Assembly (NCBI GenBank): GCA_947451525.1
Contig: CANFZM010000004.1
Location: 93,176 to 157,175, forward strand
DNA from: Flavobacteriaceae bacterium
GTDB taxonomy: Bacteria > Bacteroidota > Bacteroidia > Flavobacteriales > Flavobacteriaceae
Length of the DNA stretch: 64,000 nt
Direction: 5' to 3'
In this document: one piece after another, positions 1-9,333 of the stretch
Position numbering within the stretch: the first letter of the stretch is position 1
Layout: every line of letters starts with the position of its first letter
Notes under the pieces: generated by a model
Told to the model about the DNA's origin: nothing
Databases searched by the model: none
What the model saw: the letters and a program-made list of their open reading frames with translations, nothing else
Program-made: the position numbers and the translations under genes

Positions 1-824
1 AATTCATTTGGAGCAATAATTATTTTGGAATATTTATTGACATCAAAATTAATTTTCATTTTTCTTTTTTGCAGATGAATATACGAATATTCTTCTTTGA
101 TAATTGTATTTCCATGTTTGTAATATCTATATATACCGCCTTCTTCCCAAGTAAAAATTTGTTTTTTTATAGAATCTAAAACGTACGAATTGGTTTCTTG
201 TTTGTATAAAGAAAGTCTAAAATTATAATGGTAAGGAGAAATATCCGCAGCATCATTTTTGGCATATAATGAAAACCCATTTTCTTTAAAAATACAATTA
301 ATGCTTTTGTAAAATTTCTCATCAAACAGGGTTCCTATCGGGATAGAAAACACTTCTTTGTACCTATAACTATCATTTATCTTAAGCATAAAGCGACGGT
401 TATTTTCTGCATTATTTTTATACAAAGCCAAATGGCCTAAAATAAATATTTTATCATAATTTAATTTTTGAGGCTCCACAATAAAATGATTGAAATTTCC
501 AAAAATGACATCCGAATCGCAATGTCCCCAATAACCATAATTTGATATTAAATCTTGAAAAACATAGCCAAAAGCAGGTTTATAATCACATAATTTATGG
601 GGTCGTTCTAGATTAATTTTAAAATCAAATTTAGATTGAAATAATTCTTGAATTTCTTCAAATGATTTATAAACAACTTTTAAATTTTCTGGGAAATCAT
701 AAACTGTAGCATCGTCTGTAATTAATAACCAGTCATAATTTTTATTGGACTTTATCGAATGAAGATACAATTCAAAATAATTGGGTAATTTTCCAAAATA
801 TGGTAGAATAAATACTGTTTTCAT
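1..824 (-). CDS. DUF6625-like glycosyltransferase-associated protein (partial)
   Basis: The reading frame opens with ATG at 824 and stays open for about 274 codons to the left edge of the window, so the C-terminus is missing. The start MKTVFILPYFGKLPNYFELY and the following WLLITDD resemble the DUF6625 family, a GT-A-like group found in polysaccharide loci. A later HCDSDVIFGN stretch looks like a DxD-type nucleotide-sugar and metal site. The start codon overlaps the stop of the upstream glycosyltransferase gene as ATGA (821-824), so it is translationally coupled within the polysaccharide operon. The sugar transferred cannot be told. Family assignment is from memory of the motif, and function is inferred from context. 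Confidence 0.7.
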   Translation of the reverse strand, partial: MKTVFILPYFGKLPNYFELYLHSIKSNKNYDWLLITDDATVYDFPENLKVVYKSFEEIQELFQSKFDFKINLERPHKLCDYKPAFGYVFQDLISNYGYWGHCDSDVIFGNFNHFIVEPQKLNYDKIFILGHLALYKNNAENNRRFMLKINDSYRYKEVFSIPIGTLFDEKFYKSINCIFKENGFSLYAKNDAADISPYHYNFRLSLYKQETNSYVLDSIKKQIFTWEEGGIYRYYKHGNTIIKEEYSYIHLQKRKMKINFDVNKYSKIIIAPNE

Positions 825-1750
825 TTATTTATTCTTTTTATTAATTGAGCGTTTTTATATAGAGTCAAAAAATACAAAGCAACTCCAAACGGAACAGCAA
901 GTGTAACTAAAGGCTTTCTAGAAACACCTTTAAAAAAATTAAATTGTTTTAAAATTAAACATGAATTTATGTAATGAATTGCCTGTGTATATCTTAGTTT
1001 AAACGTTGGTGCCATAGCAATCATTAGTATCCGCAGATGCTGAAAACCCTTAGGATTCTTAACATATTGAGAAAACATAGTTAAACTAGATCCTTCTGCT
1101 AGATATTCTACAATACATACTGGCTCATTGAGAATTAAAATAGAATAATCTCTTTCTATAAAATGCTGTTTATAATATAAAGAATAGTATTTTTCGCCTT
1201 CAAAAACGGGTATTTTAGGATATTGATTTAGTACTTTAGTAACCGCAATAAACTTTTTATCGCCAGTGATTTTTACGGATTTTTCATTAGAATCTCCATA
1301 AAAAATCTCTTTACAACCCCAACCTTTAAACGATTTTAAATCTTCAGGGAAACGTTCACCAATAATAGCGCCTTGTTTATCAATATCTAAAGCGTAAATT
1401 CCACCACAGTTTTCAGTTTTATTTACAGACCAAAATGCAAGAATTTTTTCTATTCCATCCTCGGTCATTAAATCGTCGGAATCAATGCAAACGCTTAATT
1501 CAGTTTTCAAATAATCATAGGCAGTGTTGTGCGCAGTATGCATTCCACCATTTTCCTTATAAACGTATTCAATTTCAATTTTATTTTCGGCAATCCAACT
1601 TTTCACCAATACATCAGTTGCATCCGATGAGCCATCGTCTATAATCAACCAAGAAAAATCTTTATTAGTTTGATTTACTAAACTTTCATATAAATCTCCT
1701 AGACAAAAGGCTCTATTGAAAGTTGGTGTAAAAACAGTTATTGTTTTCAT
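821..1750 (-). CDS. family 2 glycosyltransferase
   Basis: A 309-residue cytoplasmic GT-A enzyme that probably adds one sugar to the lipid-linked repeat unit. The N-terminus ITVFTPTFNR and the motif IDDGSSD (about residues 37-43) are the nucleotide-binding part of GT2. CIDSDD near residue 90 is the metal-binding DxD. The KENGGMHTAHN stretch between them is typical of a GT2 subgroup common in capsule loci. The C-terminal part has a hydrophobic stretch (VPFGVALYFLTLY) that may sit at the membrane. It lies between an EpsG-like polymerase gene and a DUF6625-like gene. Donor and acceptor cannot be predicted. Confidence 0.85.
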   Translation of the reverse strand: MKTITVFTPTFNRAFCLGDLYESLVNQTNKDFSWLIIDDGSSDATDVLVKSWIAENKIEIEYVYKENGGMHTAHNTAYDYLKTELSVCIDSDDLMTEDGIEKILAFWSVNKTENCGGIYALDIDKQGAIIGERFPEDLKSFKGWGCKEIFYGDSNEKSVKITGDKKFIAVTKVLNQYPKIPVFEGEKYYSLYYKQHFIERDYSILILNEPVCIVEYLAEGSSLTMFSQYVKNPKGFQHLRILMIAMAPTFKLRYTQAIHYINSCLILKQFNFFKGVSRKPLVTLAVPFGVALYFLTLYKNAQLIKRINK

Positions 1751-1752
1751 TA

Positions 1753-2847
1753 TTATTCTAAAATAACGTTTAACAAATAAGTAAAACCAAAATAAAAGAT
1801 AGTAATAGTTCCTATAACTTTATGCTGATTTTCGTAGATTTTGCTTTTCAATAACGGATAAATAATTACTAAGGCCAACAAAAACCAGGATAAATAGGCG
1901 AACCTATTGCTATAAGAGGCTCTAATAACTAATACCCAAAAAGCATTAGCAATAATATAAATATTACATATTGAAAAATAGATTTTATCTTCAAATTTCT
2001 TTACAAAAATAAAATACCAACTTGCAAATATTCCTACTGCACTGTATAATAAAAAATCCCATCTAAAACCAATTACTAAGGTTACTCCTTCTTGGGCTTG
2101 GTTTACTCCCCCCAAGTAAGTATCTAGTTTATCATTTGCAAAACCCAATCCTAAAAAAAATCGTTCCCAAAAACTACCAAGAACTAGGGAAATAGGAATA
2201 GAAAGAAACCAAAAAACCAAATAAGATTTGGTATAATTAAATTTAGAAACGATTAAATAAATAATTATCGGAATCAATATCGATTTGTGAATAAAAATTA
2301 TTGCAAAAAGAATTATGAACTTTGCAATTTTAGAATCTCTAGAAATAGCAAAAATAAAAAGAGAAGTTGCGATGCCGTTTCTAATACCATTTGTACCATA
2401 AGTCCAAAAGGAAAAAGAAATAATTAATAGAAAAAAAGCGTAAAAAGAATAATCTATAAATAACTTTTTAGTTGCTAGATATAATGGAAAAATATACAAA
2501 AAAGTACAAGTGAAAAAGAAACTTGTTGCACTTAGATTTCTAGCAAAAAAATATTTAAAAACTTCAAATAAAAATTCTTTAGACCTATCAAACCTTCCTC
2601 CTTTAACATAATTATTAAATTCCTCATTATAAATAACCATGTCTCCAAAACGGAAATTTATTGGTCTGAATCCAATAAAAAAAAGGAAAAATATCATTAA
2701 TATAAATCCCAAAAAGTTTTTCCCTTGCAGATTACCCGAAGACTCTAAAGGTATAGTTAAACTTCTAAAAAAAACAATTAGAGTTATTACAAGCAAAAAG
2801 TTGTAATAAATTAGAGGATAATAAGCAACTGGAAAAAAAGTATTCAA
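1753..2847 (-). CDS. EpsG-like polysaccharide polymerase, integral membrane
   Basis: A 364-residue polytopic inner-membrane protein with about ten hydrophobic segments. GFRPINFRFGDMVIYNEEF at 59-77 and TYGTNGIRNGIATSLFIFA at 149-167 match the conserved motifs of EpsG/Wzy-type polymerases (an Arg and Asp in the first loop, and a G-[IL]-R-[QN]-G-[IL]-A-like motif). It probably joins repeat units at the periplasmic face. Its presence beside an ABC-type exporter (Wzm/Wzt) further upstream is notable, because EpsG/Wzy polymerases normally go with a Wzx flippase and none is seen here. It lies 2 bp upstream of the GT2 gene ending at 821, in the same operon. Confidence 0.75.
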   Translation of the reverse strand: MNTFFPVAYYPLIYYNFLLVITLIVFFRSLTIPLESSGNLQGKNFLGFILMIFFLFFIGFRPINFRFGDMVIYNEEFNNYVKGGRFDRSKEFLFEVFKYFFARNLSATSFFFTCTFLYIFPLYLATKKLFIDYSFYAFFLLIISFSFWTYGTNGIRNGIATSLFIFAISRDSKIAKFIILFAIIFIHKSILIPIIIYLIVSKFNYTKSYLVFWFLSIPISLVLGSFWERFFLGLGFANDKLDTYLGGVNQAQEGVTLVIGFRWDFLLYSAVGIFASWYFIFVKKFEDKIYFSICNIYIIANAFWVLVIRASYSNRFAYLSWFLLALVIIYPLLKSKIYENQHKVIGTITIFYFGFTYLLNVILE

Positions 2848-2937
2848 TTGGTTTTAAATTTTAATTACAGAAAAAATAATTTCACTTTCTATAATTGGTA
2901 ATGAATAAACAAAAATAAGGATAAAATTTTACTTTAT

Positions 2938-4140
2938 CTAGGAAATATAAGTAGTAGCAATTATTTCTAAATTAAATTTGGATAATAATTGAGTTCTGTT
3001 TTCTATTAATTTGGATGCATAATCCTCACAATAAAGGACATTTTTTAATGCTTTTGAAAAAATAATTTCTTCTTTGGTTATCGCTTCTTCTATGGGAATA
3101 TCCAAACTTCCTTTATAAAAATTTGGGGTAATAATACCGCTTTCGGTTGTAATTAAATCCCCTGCTACGCTATATTCTTTACAACTCATCAATTCACGAA
3201 TACCATCGGTACAATTAGAAGAAACAATGGGTGTCTGGCAAACAATTGCTTCTACAATTACATTGGGAGTACCTTCATAATAAGAAGTTAATACCAAAAC
3301 AGAAGCCTTTTTTAAATACGGATACGGATTGGATTTTCGACCTAAAAATACCACATTTTTTTGAATTCCTAATTGAGTAACTAATTGAGTCAGGTGATTT
3401 GTTATATTTTGATCGCCATCGCCAACGAAAACTAATTTAATAGAATTGTCTCTGTTTTCTAATAAACTAAATGCTTTTAATAAATGCCATGGGGCTTTTT
3501 GGGCAGAAAGTCTTCCTAAAAACAAGACCACTTTATGTTTAAAAAGTTCTTCTTCAAAATTGGATTCCAGAGGAAATTGGGCAAGTTCTTCAATGTTTTT
3601 TATATCGTGCGGGTTGTAAATAACCTGAATGTTTTTCGGAAATTTGTAATTACATTTTTCTAATAAGTCTTTTTTTATGGCTTCGCTAATGCAAACTACT
3701 TTGTTAAAAAAACGATAAGTGCTTTGGAATGCCAATTTAAAAACCGTGTTCAAAAAAGATTTTGTTACAAACTCAACACTTTTCAAGGCATGAATACTTC
3801 CTATTTTATATTCTTTAGTAAAACTTAAAGAACTGAACACATTGGCCATATCGCCAAAAGAAATAGAATGGGTTATCTTATTCTTTTTAATAATTTGATG
3901 TATCAAAAATGGGGTTTTACAATAAAACCAAAAACGTTTTAAAAACGACATTTGATAAAAATCAACTTTAGAAAGCGCAATTTCATCTTCTCCAAAATGA
4001 ATAATATCCGAATCTAATTGGATGATTTTTATTGCTTTTACGGTATATCCCTGACTTTTATATTGGTTATAAAAATTTAATGCTAGGCGTTCCATACCAC
4101 CAACACTTCCGTAAGGCATTATTAAAAGAATGTTTTTCAT
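2938..4140 (-). CDS. family 4 glycosyltransferase
   Basis: A 400-residue GT-B retaining glycosyltransferase. The N-terminal Rossmann domain starts MKNILLIMPYGSVGGMERLA (acceptor-side glycine loop, residues 10-16). The C-terminal domain has FLGRLSAQKAP (207-217), a VFVGDGD turn (238-244) and the EGTPNVIVEA motif (289-298), whose E-x7-E pair binds the donor nucleotide sugar. The start overlaps the upstream GT4 gene by 4 bp (ATGA), so the two are coupled. About 90 bp of AT-rich DNA separates its stop from the polymerase gene. Linkage specificity is unknown. Confidence 0.88.
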   Translation of the reverse strand: MKNILLIMPYGSVGGMERLALNFYNQYKSQGYTVKAIKIIQLDSDIIHFGEDEIALSKVDFYQMSFLKRFWFYCKTPFLIHQIIKKNKITHSISFGDMANVFSSLSFTKEYKIGSIHALKSVEFVTKSFLNTVFKLAFQSTYRFFNKVVCISEAIKKDLLEKCNYKFPKNIQVIYNPHDIKNIEELAQFPLESNFEEELFKHKVVLFLGRLSAQKAPWHLLKAFSLLENRDNSIKLVFVGDGDQNITNHLTQLVTQLGIQKNVVFLGRKSNPYPYLKKASVLVLTSYYEGTPNVIVEAIVCQTPIVSSNCTDGIRELMSCKEYSVAGDLITTESGIITPNFYKGSLDIPIEEAITKEEIIFSKALKNVLYCEDYASKLIENRTQLLSKFNLEIIATTYIS

Positions 4141-5231
4141 GAAGTAAGTTCTTTAAATAATTCATCCCATAATGGCATTATGGTTTCGGGTAAATAGCGT
4201 TTTACATTTTCTTTGGCAGCACTGCCCATTAATTTCCGTTTTTCGTCATTTTCAATGAGTTCTAAAAGTTTATCTGCAAAGGCATCTGTATCGCCATTTG
4301 CAACTAAAAAACCATCTTCATTATCTTTTATTATACTATTTGGGCCGCAAGGACAATTGAAAGAAACGCAAGGAACACCACAAGCCATGGCTTCTATTAA
4401 AACCATTCCGAATCCTTCAAATCTAGAAGAAAATGCAAAAATGGAGGACTCTAAAAATTTTGCTTCAATATTTTTTTCAGGTTCCAAAAAAAGAACCGAT
4501 TTTTCAATTTGCAATTGTTGTGCTAGTTGTTGTAAATTAGATTCTGCTTCGTGTTTCCCATAAATGGTAAGTTGCCAATCGGGATAATTATCATGAACTA
4601 TTTTCCAAGATTGAAGTAATCTGTCGTAACCTTTTTGAATTCCTTGTTTGCCAACTGCAATAACTTTTTTATTATCTAGAACTGCCGAATTATTAGGATA
4701 AAATGCCAAAGGATTTGGAATAACTTGACTATTTTTTAAATTCCATTCAGTAATATTATCTTCAGTTAACAAAATGAATCTATCAAATTTTTTACCCAAA
4801 TAATTCATTGTTAAAAACTTAAATGAAGTGATTGTTTTCTTATAAAAAGAAGGATTCACCCCTAATTCAATAACTTTAGAAACATGGCGTTCGTAAATTA
4901 TTGGAATTCTCTTAAGTAGTAACATTGGCAGAAAAAACCCTTTCAATCCATCATCACATACAGAAATTACATCGGGTTTTATAGTATTAATAACGGTTAC
5001 TATTCCGGAAGTGTATTTTTGAAGATTCTGGAACGGATTACCAAAAACGGCAATGTCGTGCAAAATGATTTTGGAACTAAATTCATAAAACAAAGGTCCA
5101 TCCTTATGATTTAAAACTATAATATGCACTTCATAGTTTAGGATGTCGGCCAAATAACTAGCCTTAATAGAAAGTACTCGTTCCAAGCCTCCAGCACCAT
5201 TGATAGCATTTGTTATGTAAAGCAGTTTCAT
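4137..5231 (-). CDS. family 4 glycosyltransferase
   Basis: A 364-residue GT-B enzyme. The N-terminus YITNAINGAGGLERVLSI carries the GGxER glycine loop. The C-terminal half has VIAVGKQGIQKGYDRLL and then SSRFEGFGMVLIEAMACG, the donor-binding E-x7-E motif. It overlaps the next gene by 4 bp and starts 1 bp after the stop of the GH88/105-like gene, so it is tightly embedded in the operon. It resembles GT4 enzymes that add hexoses in capsule synthesis, but the donor cannot be named. Confidence 0.88.
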   Translation of the reverse strand: MKLLYITNAINGAGGLERVLSIKASYLADILNYEVHIIVLNHKDGPLFYEFSSKIILHDIAVFGNPFQNLQKYTSGIVTVINTIKPDVISVCDDGLKGFFLPMLLLKRIPIIYERHVSKVIELGVNPSFYKKTITSFKFLTMNYLGKKFDRFILLTEDNITEWNLKNSQVIPNPLAFYPNNSAVLDNKKVIAVGKQGIQKGYDRLLQSWKIVHDNYPDWQLTIYGKHEAESNLQQLAQQLQIEKSVLFLEPEKNIEAKFLESSIFAFSSRFEGFGMVLIEAMACGVPCVSFNCPCGPNSIIKDNEDGFLVANGDTDAFADKLLELIENDEKRKLMGSAAKENVKRYLPETIMPLWDELFKELTS

Positions 5232-5232
5232 A

Positions 5233-6402
5233 TTAAAGATTTATTGTTCTTAAACAGAAACCTTGCGTAAATGGCAAAATATCAAATTCGGTAGAATGTA
5301 CCCCAATTGCTTTAGTATCGCCTTGCGAAAAATCGATAGCACCATCTCTTCTGGTAACTGATTTCAGATAATGCAACGCTTTTACTTTTGCAAAAATACA
5401 ATCGGAAGAAATAGAATCAAGGCTTGCAGCATTTGCAAAAAACCAGGCCAGAGTTGCGGTGGTAGAAGAATCCATTCGAGAGGTTGTATCTAAAACAATC
5501 CAAGACCAACTGCCGTTATCGTTTTGAAACTGTAACGCCATTTTAGCAAAGGCAACTACACTTTTTTCTAGCACTTTTTTGTTCGGATTTTCCTCCGGTA
5601 AAATACGCCAAGCATCCATTAAACCTATAGCATACCAACCCAATCCTCTACCCCAACCGAATAATCCCACAGGGAATTTGGTAGTAACATTATAGGTATG
5701 ACACGGAATATTAGTATTAGGAAACAATCCGTTTTCGTTGAATGTTGTGATTTGTTTTACGGATAAATTTATAGCTTCTGGTTTATCAAATTTTAAGCCA
5801 TATAAAACCAAAAAAGGACAAATAAACCCAATAGTATCTACAAATCGGTATTCGGGGGTGTAGTTTCTATAGGCAACGGTGCCATCGGTTCCAACCAAAT
5901 CCAAAATCAATTGGTAAGCTCTATCGTAAACTCGTTTATATTCTTGATGATTAATCCAATCGATATTCAAAACGGAATAGGCTAAAATAACACCATCAAT
6001 TTCTTTTGGTTGCACTCTCCAATCCCCATTTTGAAAGGTAGATTTTAAAAAAGCATCTATTTCTTTTTGGCATTTCCTATTTTTAGTTTTTTTAAAGCAT
6101 TCGGTTAAACCTAAAATAAGGGCGGCTTGTTGCCAATGTTGAATGGCATTTCGTTTGTAATTTCCTTTCAGAATATCAATAATTATTAGGCGTTTAGTAT
6201 CGGTAAGTTTTATGGTAGGCGTTTTTTTTAGCCATTGCAACGATTGCTGCAAAACCTTAGTGCTCCACAAATTTGGGTCTTGAATCCTACCAATATGTAT
6301 GCGACTTTGCCAAGTGTAAAATTGCGGAATTAGATCTATTGCAACGATTACAAATAGAGTTAACAGAATAAAAACTAAACTAAAATTATATAACATATCC
6401 AT
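5233..6402 (-). CDS. membrane-anchored GH88/GH105-like six-hairpin protein
   Basis: A 389-residue protein with one N-terminal membrane segment (about residues 7-27, FSLVFILLTLFVIVAIDLI) followed by an alpha/alpha-barrel-like region. The block WGRGLGWYAIGLMDAWRILP closely resembles the WxRGxGWxxxAxxDxLxxLP signature of unsaturated glucuronyl/rhamnogalacturonyl hydrolases (GH88/GH105, YteR type). FVDTIGFICPFLVLYG matches the segment that carries the catalytic Asp in that fold. It overlaps the acetyltransferase gene by 17 bp. Inside a biosynthetic operon it may trim or edit the nascent polysaccharide, or it may be a non-catalytic scaffold. The fold call is moderate and the role is inferred. Confidence 0.65.
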   Translation of the reverse strand: MDMLYNFSLVFILLTLFVIVAIDLIPQFYTWQSRIHIGRIQDPNLWSTKVLQQSLQWLKKTPTIKLTDTKRLIIIDILKGNYKRNAIQHWQQAALILGLTECFKKTKNRKCQKEIDAFLKSTFQNGDWRVQPKEIDGVILAYSVLNIDWINHQEYKRVYDRAYQLILDLVGTDGTVAYRNYTPEYRFVDTIGFICPFLVLYGLKFDKPEAINLSVKQITTFNENGLFPNTNIPCHTYNVTTKFPVGLFGWGRGLGWYAIGLMDAWRILPEENPNKKVLEKSVVAFAKMALQFQNDNGSWSWIVLDTTSRMDSSTTATLAWFFANAASLDSISSDCIFAKVKALHYLKSVTRRDGAIDFSQGDTKAIGVHSTEFDILPFTQGFCLRTINL

Positions 6403-6940
6403 TTTTTGATGCTAAATCTGCGTTCATTTTATCTTTCATTTCTGTGGTAATTCCGTTTTGGATTAGCCATTTTTCATCATAAACCATTGCAGTTTTTATC
6501 AATTCTTCGTGTTTAGATTTATAATCTGCAACATTCATGATAAATTTAGCAGGATTTCCTCCTACCACTGTAAAAGGTTCTACATTTTTTACCACAACAC
6601 TACCCGCAGCAACAATAGCATTTGCACCAACAGTTACCCCTGGCATAATCAATGCTCTTGCGCCAATAAAGGCATTATTTTCGATTTTTACTCTGCCAAT
6701 TCGTGTGTAACCAACCATTCTATCGGTACTTGCATCATGGGCTAACAAGTAAACTTCTGGCGCTATAGTTACTTTATCTCCAATTTCTATAAGCCAACAA
6801 TGGGAATGATCTACCTTGAGCCCAGAATGAATATCACATCCTTCGCCAACTTTCATCCCTGCTTTTATATGGTCTTTTAACCATTCTTCTTCGTTGATGA
6901 ACTTTCTAAAACGTGCTCTTAAAAAATTAAAAATTTTCAT
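6386..6940 (-). CDS. hexapeptide-repeat acyltransferase (WcaF/CatB/CysE-like)
   Basis: A 184-residue left-handed beta-helix acyltransferase. It shows the isoleucine-rich hexapeptide pattern (IENNAFIGARALIMPGVTVG), the AHDAS stretch with the likely catalytic histidine, and the usual GSVV...PFTVVGGNPAKFI ending. It probably O- or N-acetylates a sugar using acetyl-CoA. A second enzyme with the same AHDAS and GNPAK motifs is encoded at 15849-16400, so two acetylations are possible. It lies between a GT4 gene and the GH88/105-like gene and overlaps the latter. Confidence 0.85.
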   Translation of the reverse strand: MKIFNFLRARFRKFINEEEWLKDHIKAGMKVGEGCDIHSGLKVDHSHCWLIEIGDKVTIAPEVYLLAHDASTDRMVGYTRIGRVKIENNAFIGARALIMPGVTVGANAIVAAGSVVVKNVEPFTVVGGNPAKFIMNVADYKSKHEELIKTAMVYDEKWLIQNGITTEMKDKMNADLASKNGYVI

Positions 6941-6953
6941 AGTTATTAGTCAA

Positions 6954-8144
6954 TTACAATAATTCATAAATTTTTTCAATTTCACTTTCGGTTCCTAAAT
7001 GCATTTGGGATAAATTTTTAGATAAAAGTTCTCGTAAATTTTCATTTTGGAGCAATTCTATAACGCCTTTAGCAATGGCTTCTGGATTCATTTCGGTAAT
7101 ATAACCAGTTTCTTTATGTGTTATTTGATCGTTTACCGTGCTAAAATTAGTAACCAAAATAGGTTTTCCTACAATTTTTGCTTCGTCTATTGCAATAGAT
7201 TTTCCTTCAAATCTAGAGGTTTGCATAAATATATCGGCATACTTTAGATAAGGATAATGATTCTCTTTAATTCCAACAAAAGTTACGTTTTCTACTAAAT
7301 TATTTTTGGCAATTTGTTGTAGTAATTTTGGTTTTTCAACCCCTTCTCCTAGGATAATCCAATGGAAATCAACTCCTTTTTCTTTTACAATTTTCAAAGC
7401 ATCTACAGCAAAATCATATCCTTTTTGATTTTCCAGTCTACCAATAGAAACTATTTTTAACCCATCTTGGAATTGCTCTAGAACGGGTTCTTCTGCCAAT
7501 TTATGAATTAATGTAGGAGATACAATATTGAAAATGATTTTGAATTTTTCTTTACAACTTGGAAAATTCTGCACCAAAACTTCTTTACATTCTTTAGAAT
7601 CGGTAACGATAGAATCTAATTTTTCAAAATAAGGAAGATCGATATTTTTATCCATTTCTAATTTTTCATAATCATTATGGATAAAGCCAATTTTCTTTAC
7701 AGCATCTACTTTTTCAATGGCATAATACACTGGTGATTTTTCTAAAAAACCAAGAACTGCATCGTATTTTTTAGAAGATTTTTTTACACATTTACTAATG
7801 CACTTCCACACGCGTTGTTCACATCGCGAAGGATTTTTTTCGGTTTTAAAAATATAACCTGCAATAATTCTATTAAAAATAATATCCCATCTGCCCTTGG
7901 TAAATGCTTGTTTTAAAGCAGAACCCAAAGACCTATCAAAATAATTATACGCTTCTACTTCAGGTAAAATCACAACGCTTTTTGGGACTTGTTTTAAAAA
8001 CAATCCTTCCAAACTAAAAAGTTGCAAATCTACATTGTACTTAGTGTAATCTATTGTTTCAAGCAAAGAAATTAACGATTTTTCGGCACCACCGCATCGC
8101 AAATTACTCATTACAAAAAGTAGATTTTTTTTAAGTTGTGCCAT
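6954..8144 (-). CDS. family 4 glycosyltransferase (paralogue of the next gene)
   Basis: A 396-residue GT-B enzyme with NLRCGGAEKSLISLLETIDY at the acceptor loop and SRFEGKSIAIDEAKIVG as the donor E-x7-E motif. It is clearly related along its whole length to the protein encoded at 8131-9330: both have GGxEKSLI, an EKNPS/EKNAS stretch, a GxLEKSxxYY block, an IxYNIVSP-like block and EGKSIAIDEAK. The two genes overlap by 14 bp. This indicates tandem duplication followed by divergence, perhaps giving two related linkages or one enzyme for successive residues. Confidence 0.88.
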   Translation of the reverse strand: MAQLKKNLLFVMSNLRCGGAEKSLISLLETIDYTKYNVDLQLFSLEGLFLKQVPKSVVILPEVEAYNYFDRSLGSALKQAFTKGRWDIIFNRIIAGYIFKTEKNPSRCEQRVWKCISKCVKKSSKKYDAVLGFLEKSPVYYAIEKVDAVKKIGFIHNDYEKLEMDKNIDLPYFEKLDSIVTDSKECKEVLVQNFPSCKEKFKIIFNIVSPTLIHKLAEEPVLEQFQDGLKIVSIGRLENQKGYDFAVDALKIVKEKGVDFHWIILGEGVEKPKLLQQIAKNNLVENVTFVGIKENHYPYLKYADIFMQTSRFEGKSIAIDEAKIVGKPILVTNFSTVNDQITHKETGYITEMNPEAIAKGVIELLQNENLRELLSKNLSQMHLGTESEIEKIYELL

Positions 8145-9330
8145 GAATTAAATTGTATAGTTTTACTATTTCTTCTTCGGTTCCTAAATTTTCCTTCTTC
8201 AAATTTAAGGTAAATTTCTCAATTAGATTTGGATTATCCATTAACACACTTATTTGTTGCGCAATAGATATTGGATTCATTTCGCAAATAATTCCGTTTT
8301 CTCCTTTAGCAATTTGGTCTTTTGCTGTTGGATAATTGGTAGTAATAATTGGTTTTGCCAAAATTTTGGCTTCGTCTATGGCTATAGATTTTCCTTCGTA
8401 TCGAGAGGGTTGCACGTACAAAAACGCGTGTTTTAAATAAGGATACGGATTTGCTTTTACTCCTAATAAAATAAAAACATTTTCTAAATGGTATTCTTTT
8501 ATTTTAGTTTCCAATGCATCTCTTTCTCCACCTTCACCAATAATAAACCATTTAAATAATTTTCCCATTTTGACCAATTCCAATGCGGCTTCCAATGCTA
8601 AATCGATGCCCTTTTCCTTACTCAATCGTGCTATAGTAAGAATATTTAAAGTGTTAGAATCAAATTTAGAATCTAGTATTTTTTCCTTTGAAAGTTCTTT
8701 AATTAAGGCAGGAGAAACTATATTATAAATTACTTTAATTTTATTTTTAAGGTCTGGAAAATTAAGTTTTAAATCGGTTGCACATTCCTCAGAAATAGTA
8801 ACTATATAATTTAATTTTTCAAAAAAAGGATAATCAAAATCTTGCTGCATTCCCGATTTAGAATAATTGGTATGAATCCACCCAATTTTTGTCGTGGCTT
8901 TCACTTTTTCTACTACATAATAAATAGATGATTTTTCTAAAGATCCTATTGCAGCATCGTATTCTTTAGTCAATTTTGGGATTGCTTTACTTATAGAATT
9001 CCAAGAAATTTGTTCGGCCTTAGAGGCGTTTTTTTCTATTTTGTTTTTCAAAAAGAATAGAATTCTTTGCAACGCTAAATTAAATTTTCCTTGTTTTAAA
9101 AATGCTATTACTGAGGAAGGAAGCGCTTTAGAAAAATCTACAAAATCTCCATTTAAAGTAATTAAATTCACTTTTTCTGGGAGAGATTGTAAGAAAATTC
9201 CTTTAGAATGAAACGCTACTACATCGACATCAAAAAGAGAATAATCTATTGCATGGAGCAAATTAATTAAACTTTTTTCACCACCACCAGCATCGAAACT
9301 AGGAATTACAAAGAGTATCTTTTTTTTCAT
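8131..9330 (-). CDS. family 4 glycosyltransferase (tandem paralogue)
   Basis: A 399-residue GT-B glycosyltransferase. SFDAGGGEKSLINLLHAIDY is the glycine-rich acceptor loop, IARLSKEKGIDLALEAA opens the donor domain, and SRYEGKSIAIDEAKILAKP is the E-x7-E nucleotide-sugar site. It is the upstream member of a tandem pair with the protein at 6954-8144, sharing motif order and length. It starts 3 bp downstream of the pyruvyltransferase-family gene. Sugar specificity cannot be read from sequence. Confidence 0.88.
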   Translation of the reverse strand: MKKKILFVIPSFDAGGGEKSLINLLHAIDYSLFDVDVVAFHSKGIFLQSLPEKVNLITLNGDFVDFSKALPSSVIAFLKQGKFNLALQRILFFLKNKIEKNASKAEQISWNSISKAIPKLTKEYDAAIGSLEKSSIYYVVEKVKATTKIGWIHTNYSKSGMQQDFDYPFFEKLNYIVTISEECATDLKLNFPDLKNKIKVIYNIVSPALIKELSKEKILDSKFDSNTLNILTIARLSKEKGIDLALEAALELVKMGKLFKWFIIGEGGERDALETKIKEYHLENVFILLGVKANPYPYLKHAFLYVQPSRYEGKSIAIDEAKILAKPIITTNYPTAKDQIAKGENGIICEMNPISIAQQISVLMDNPNLIEKFTLNLKKENLGTEEEIVKLYNLIHGTT

Positions 9331-9333
9331 TTG

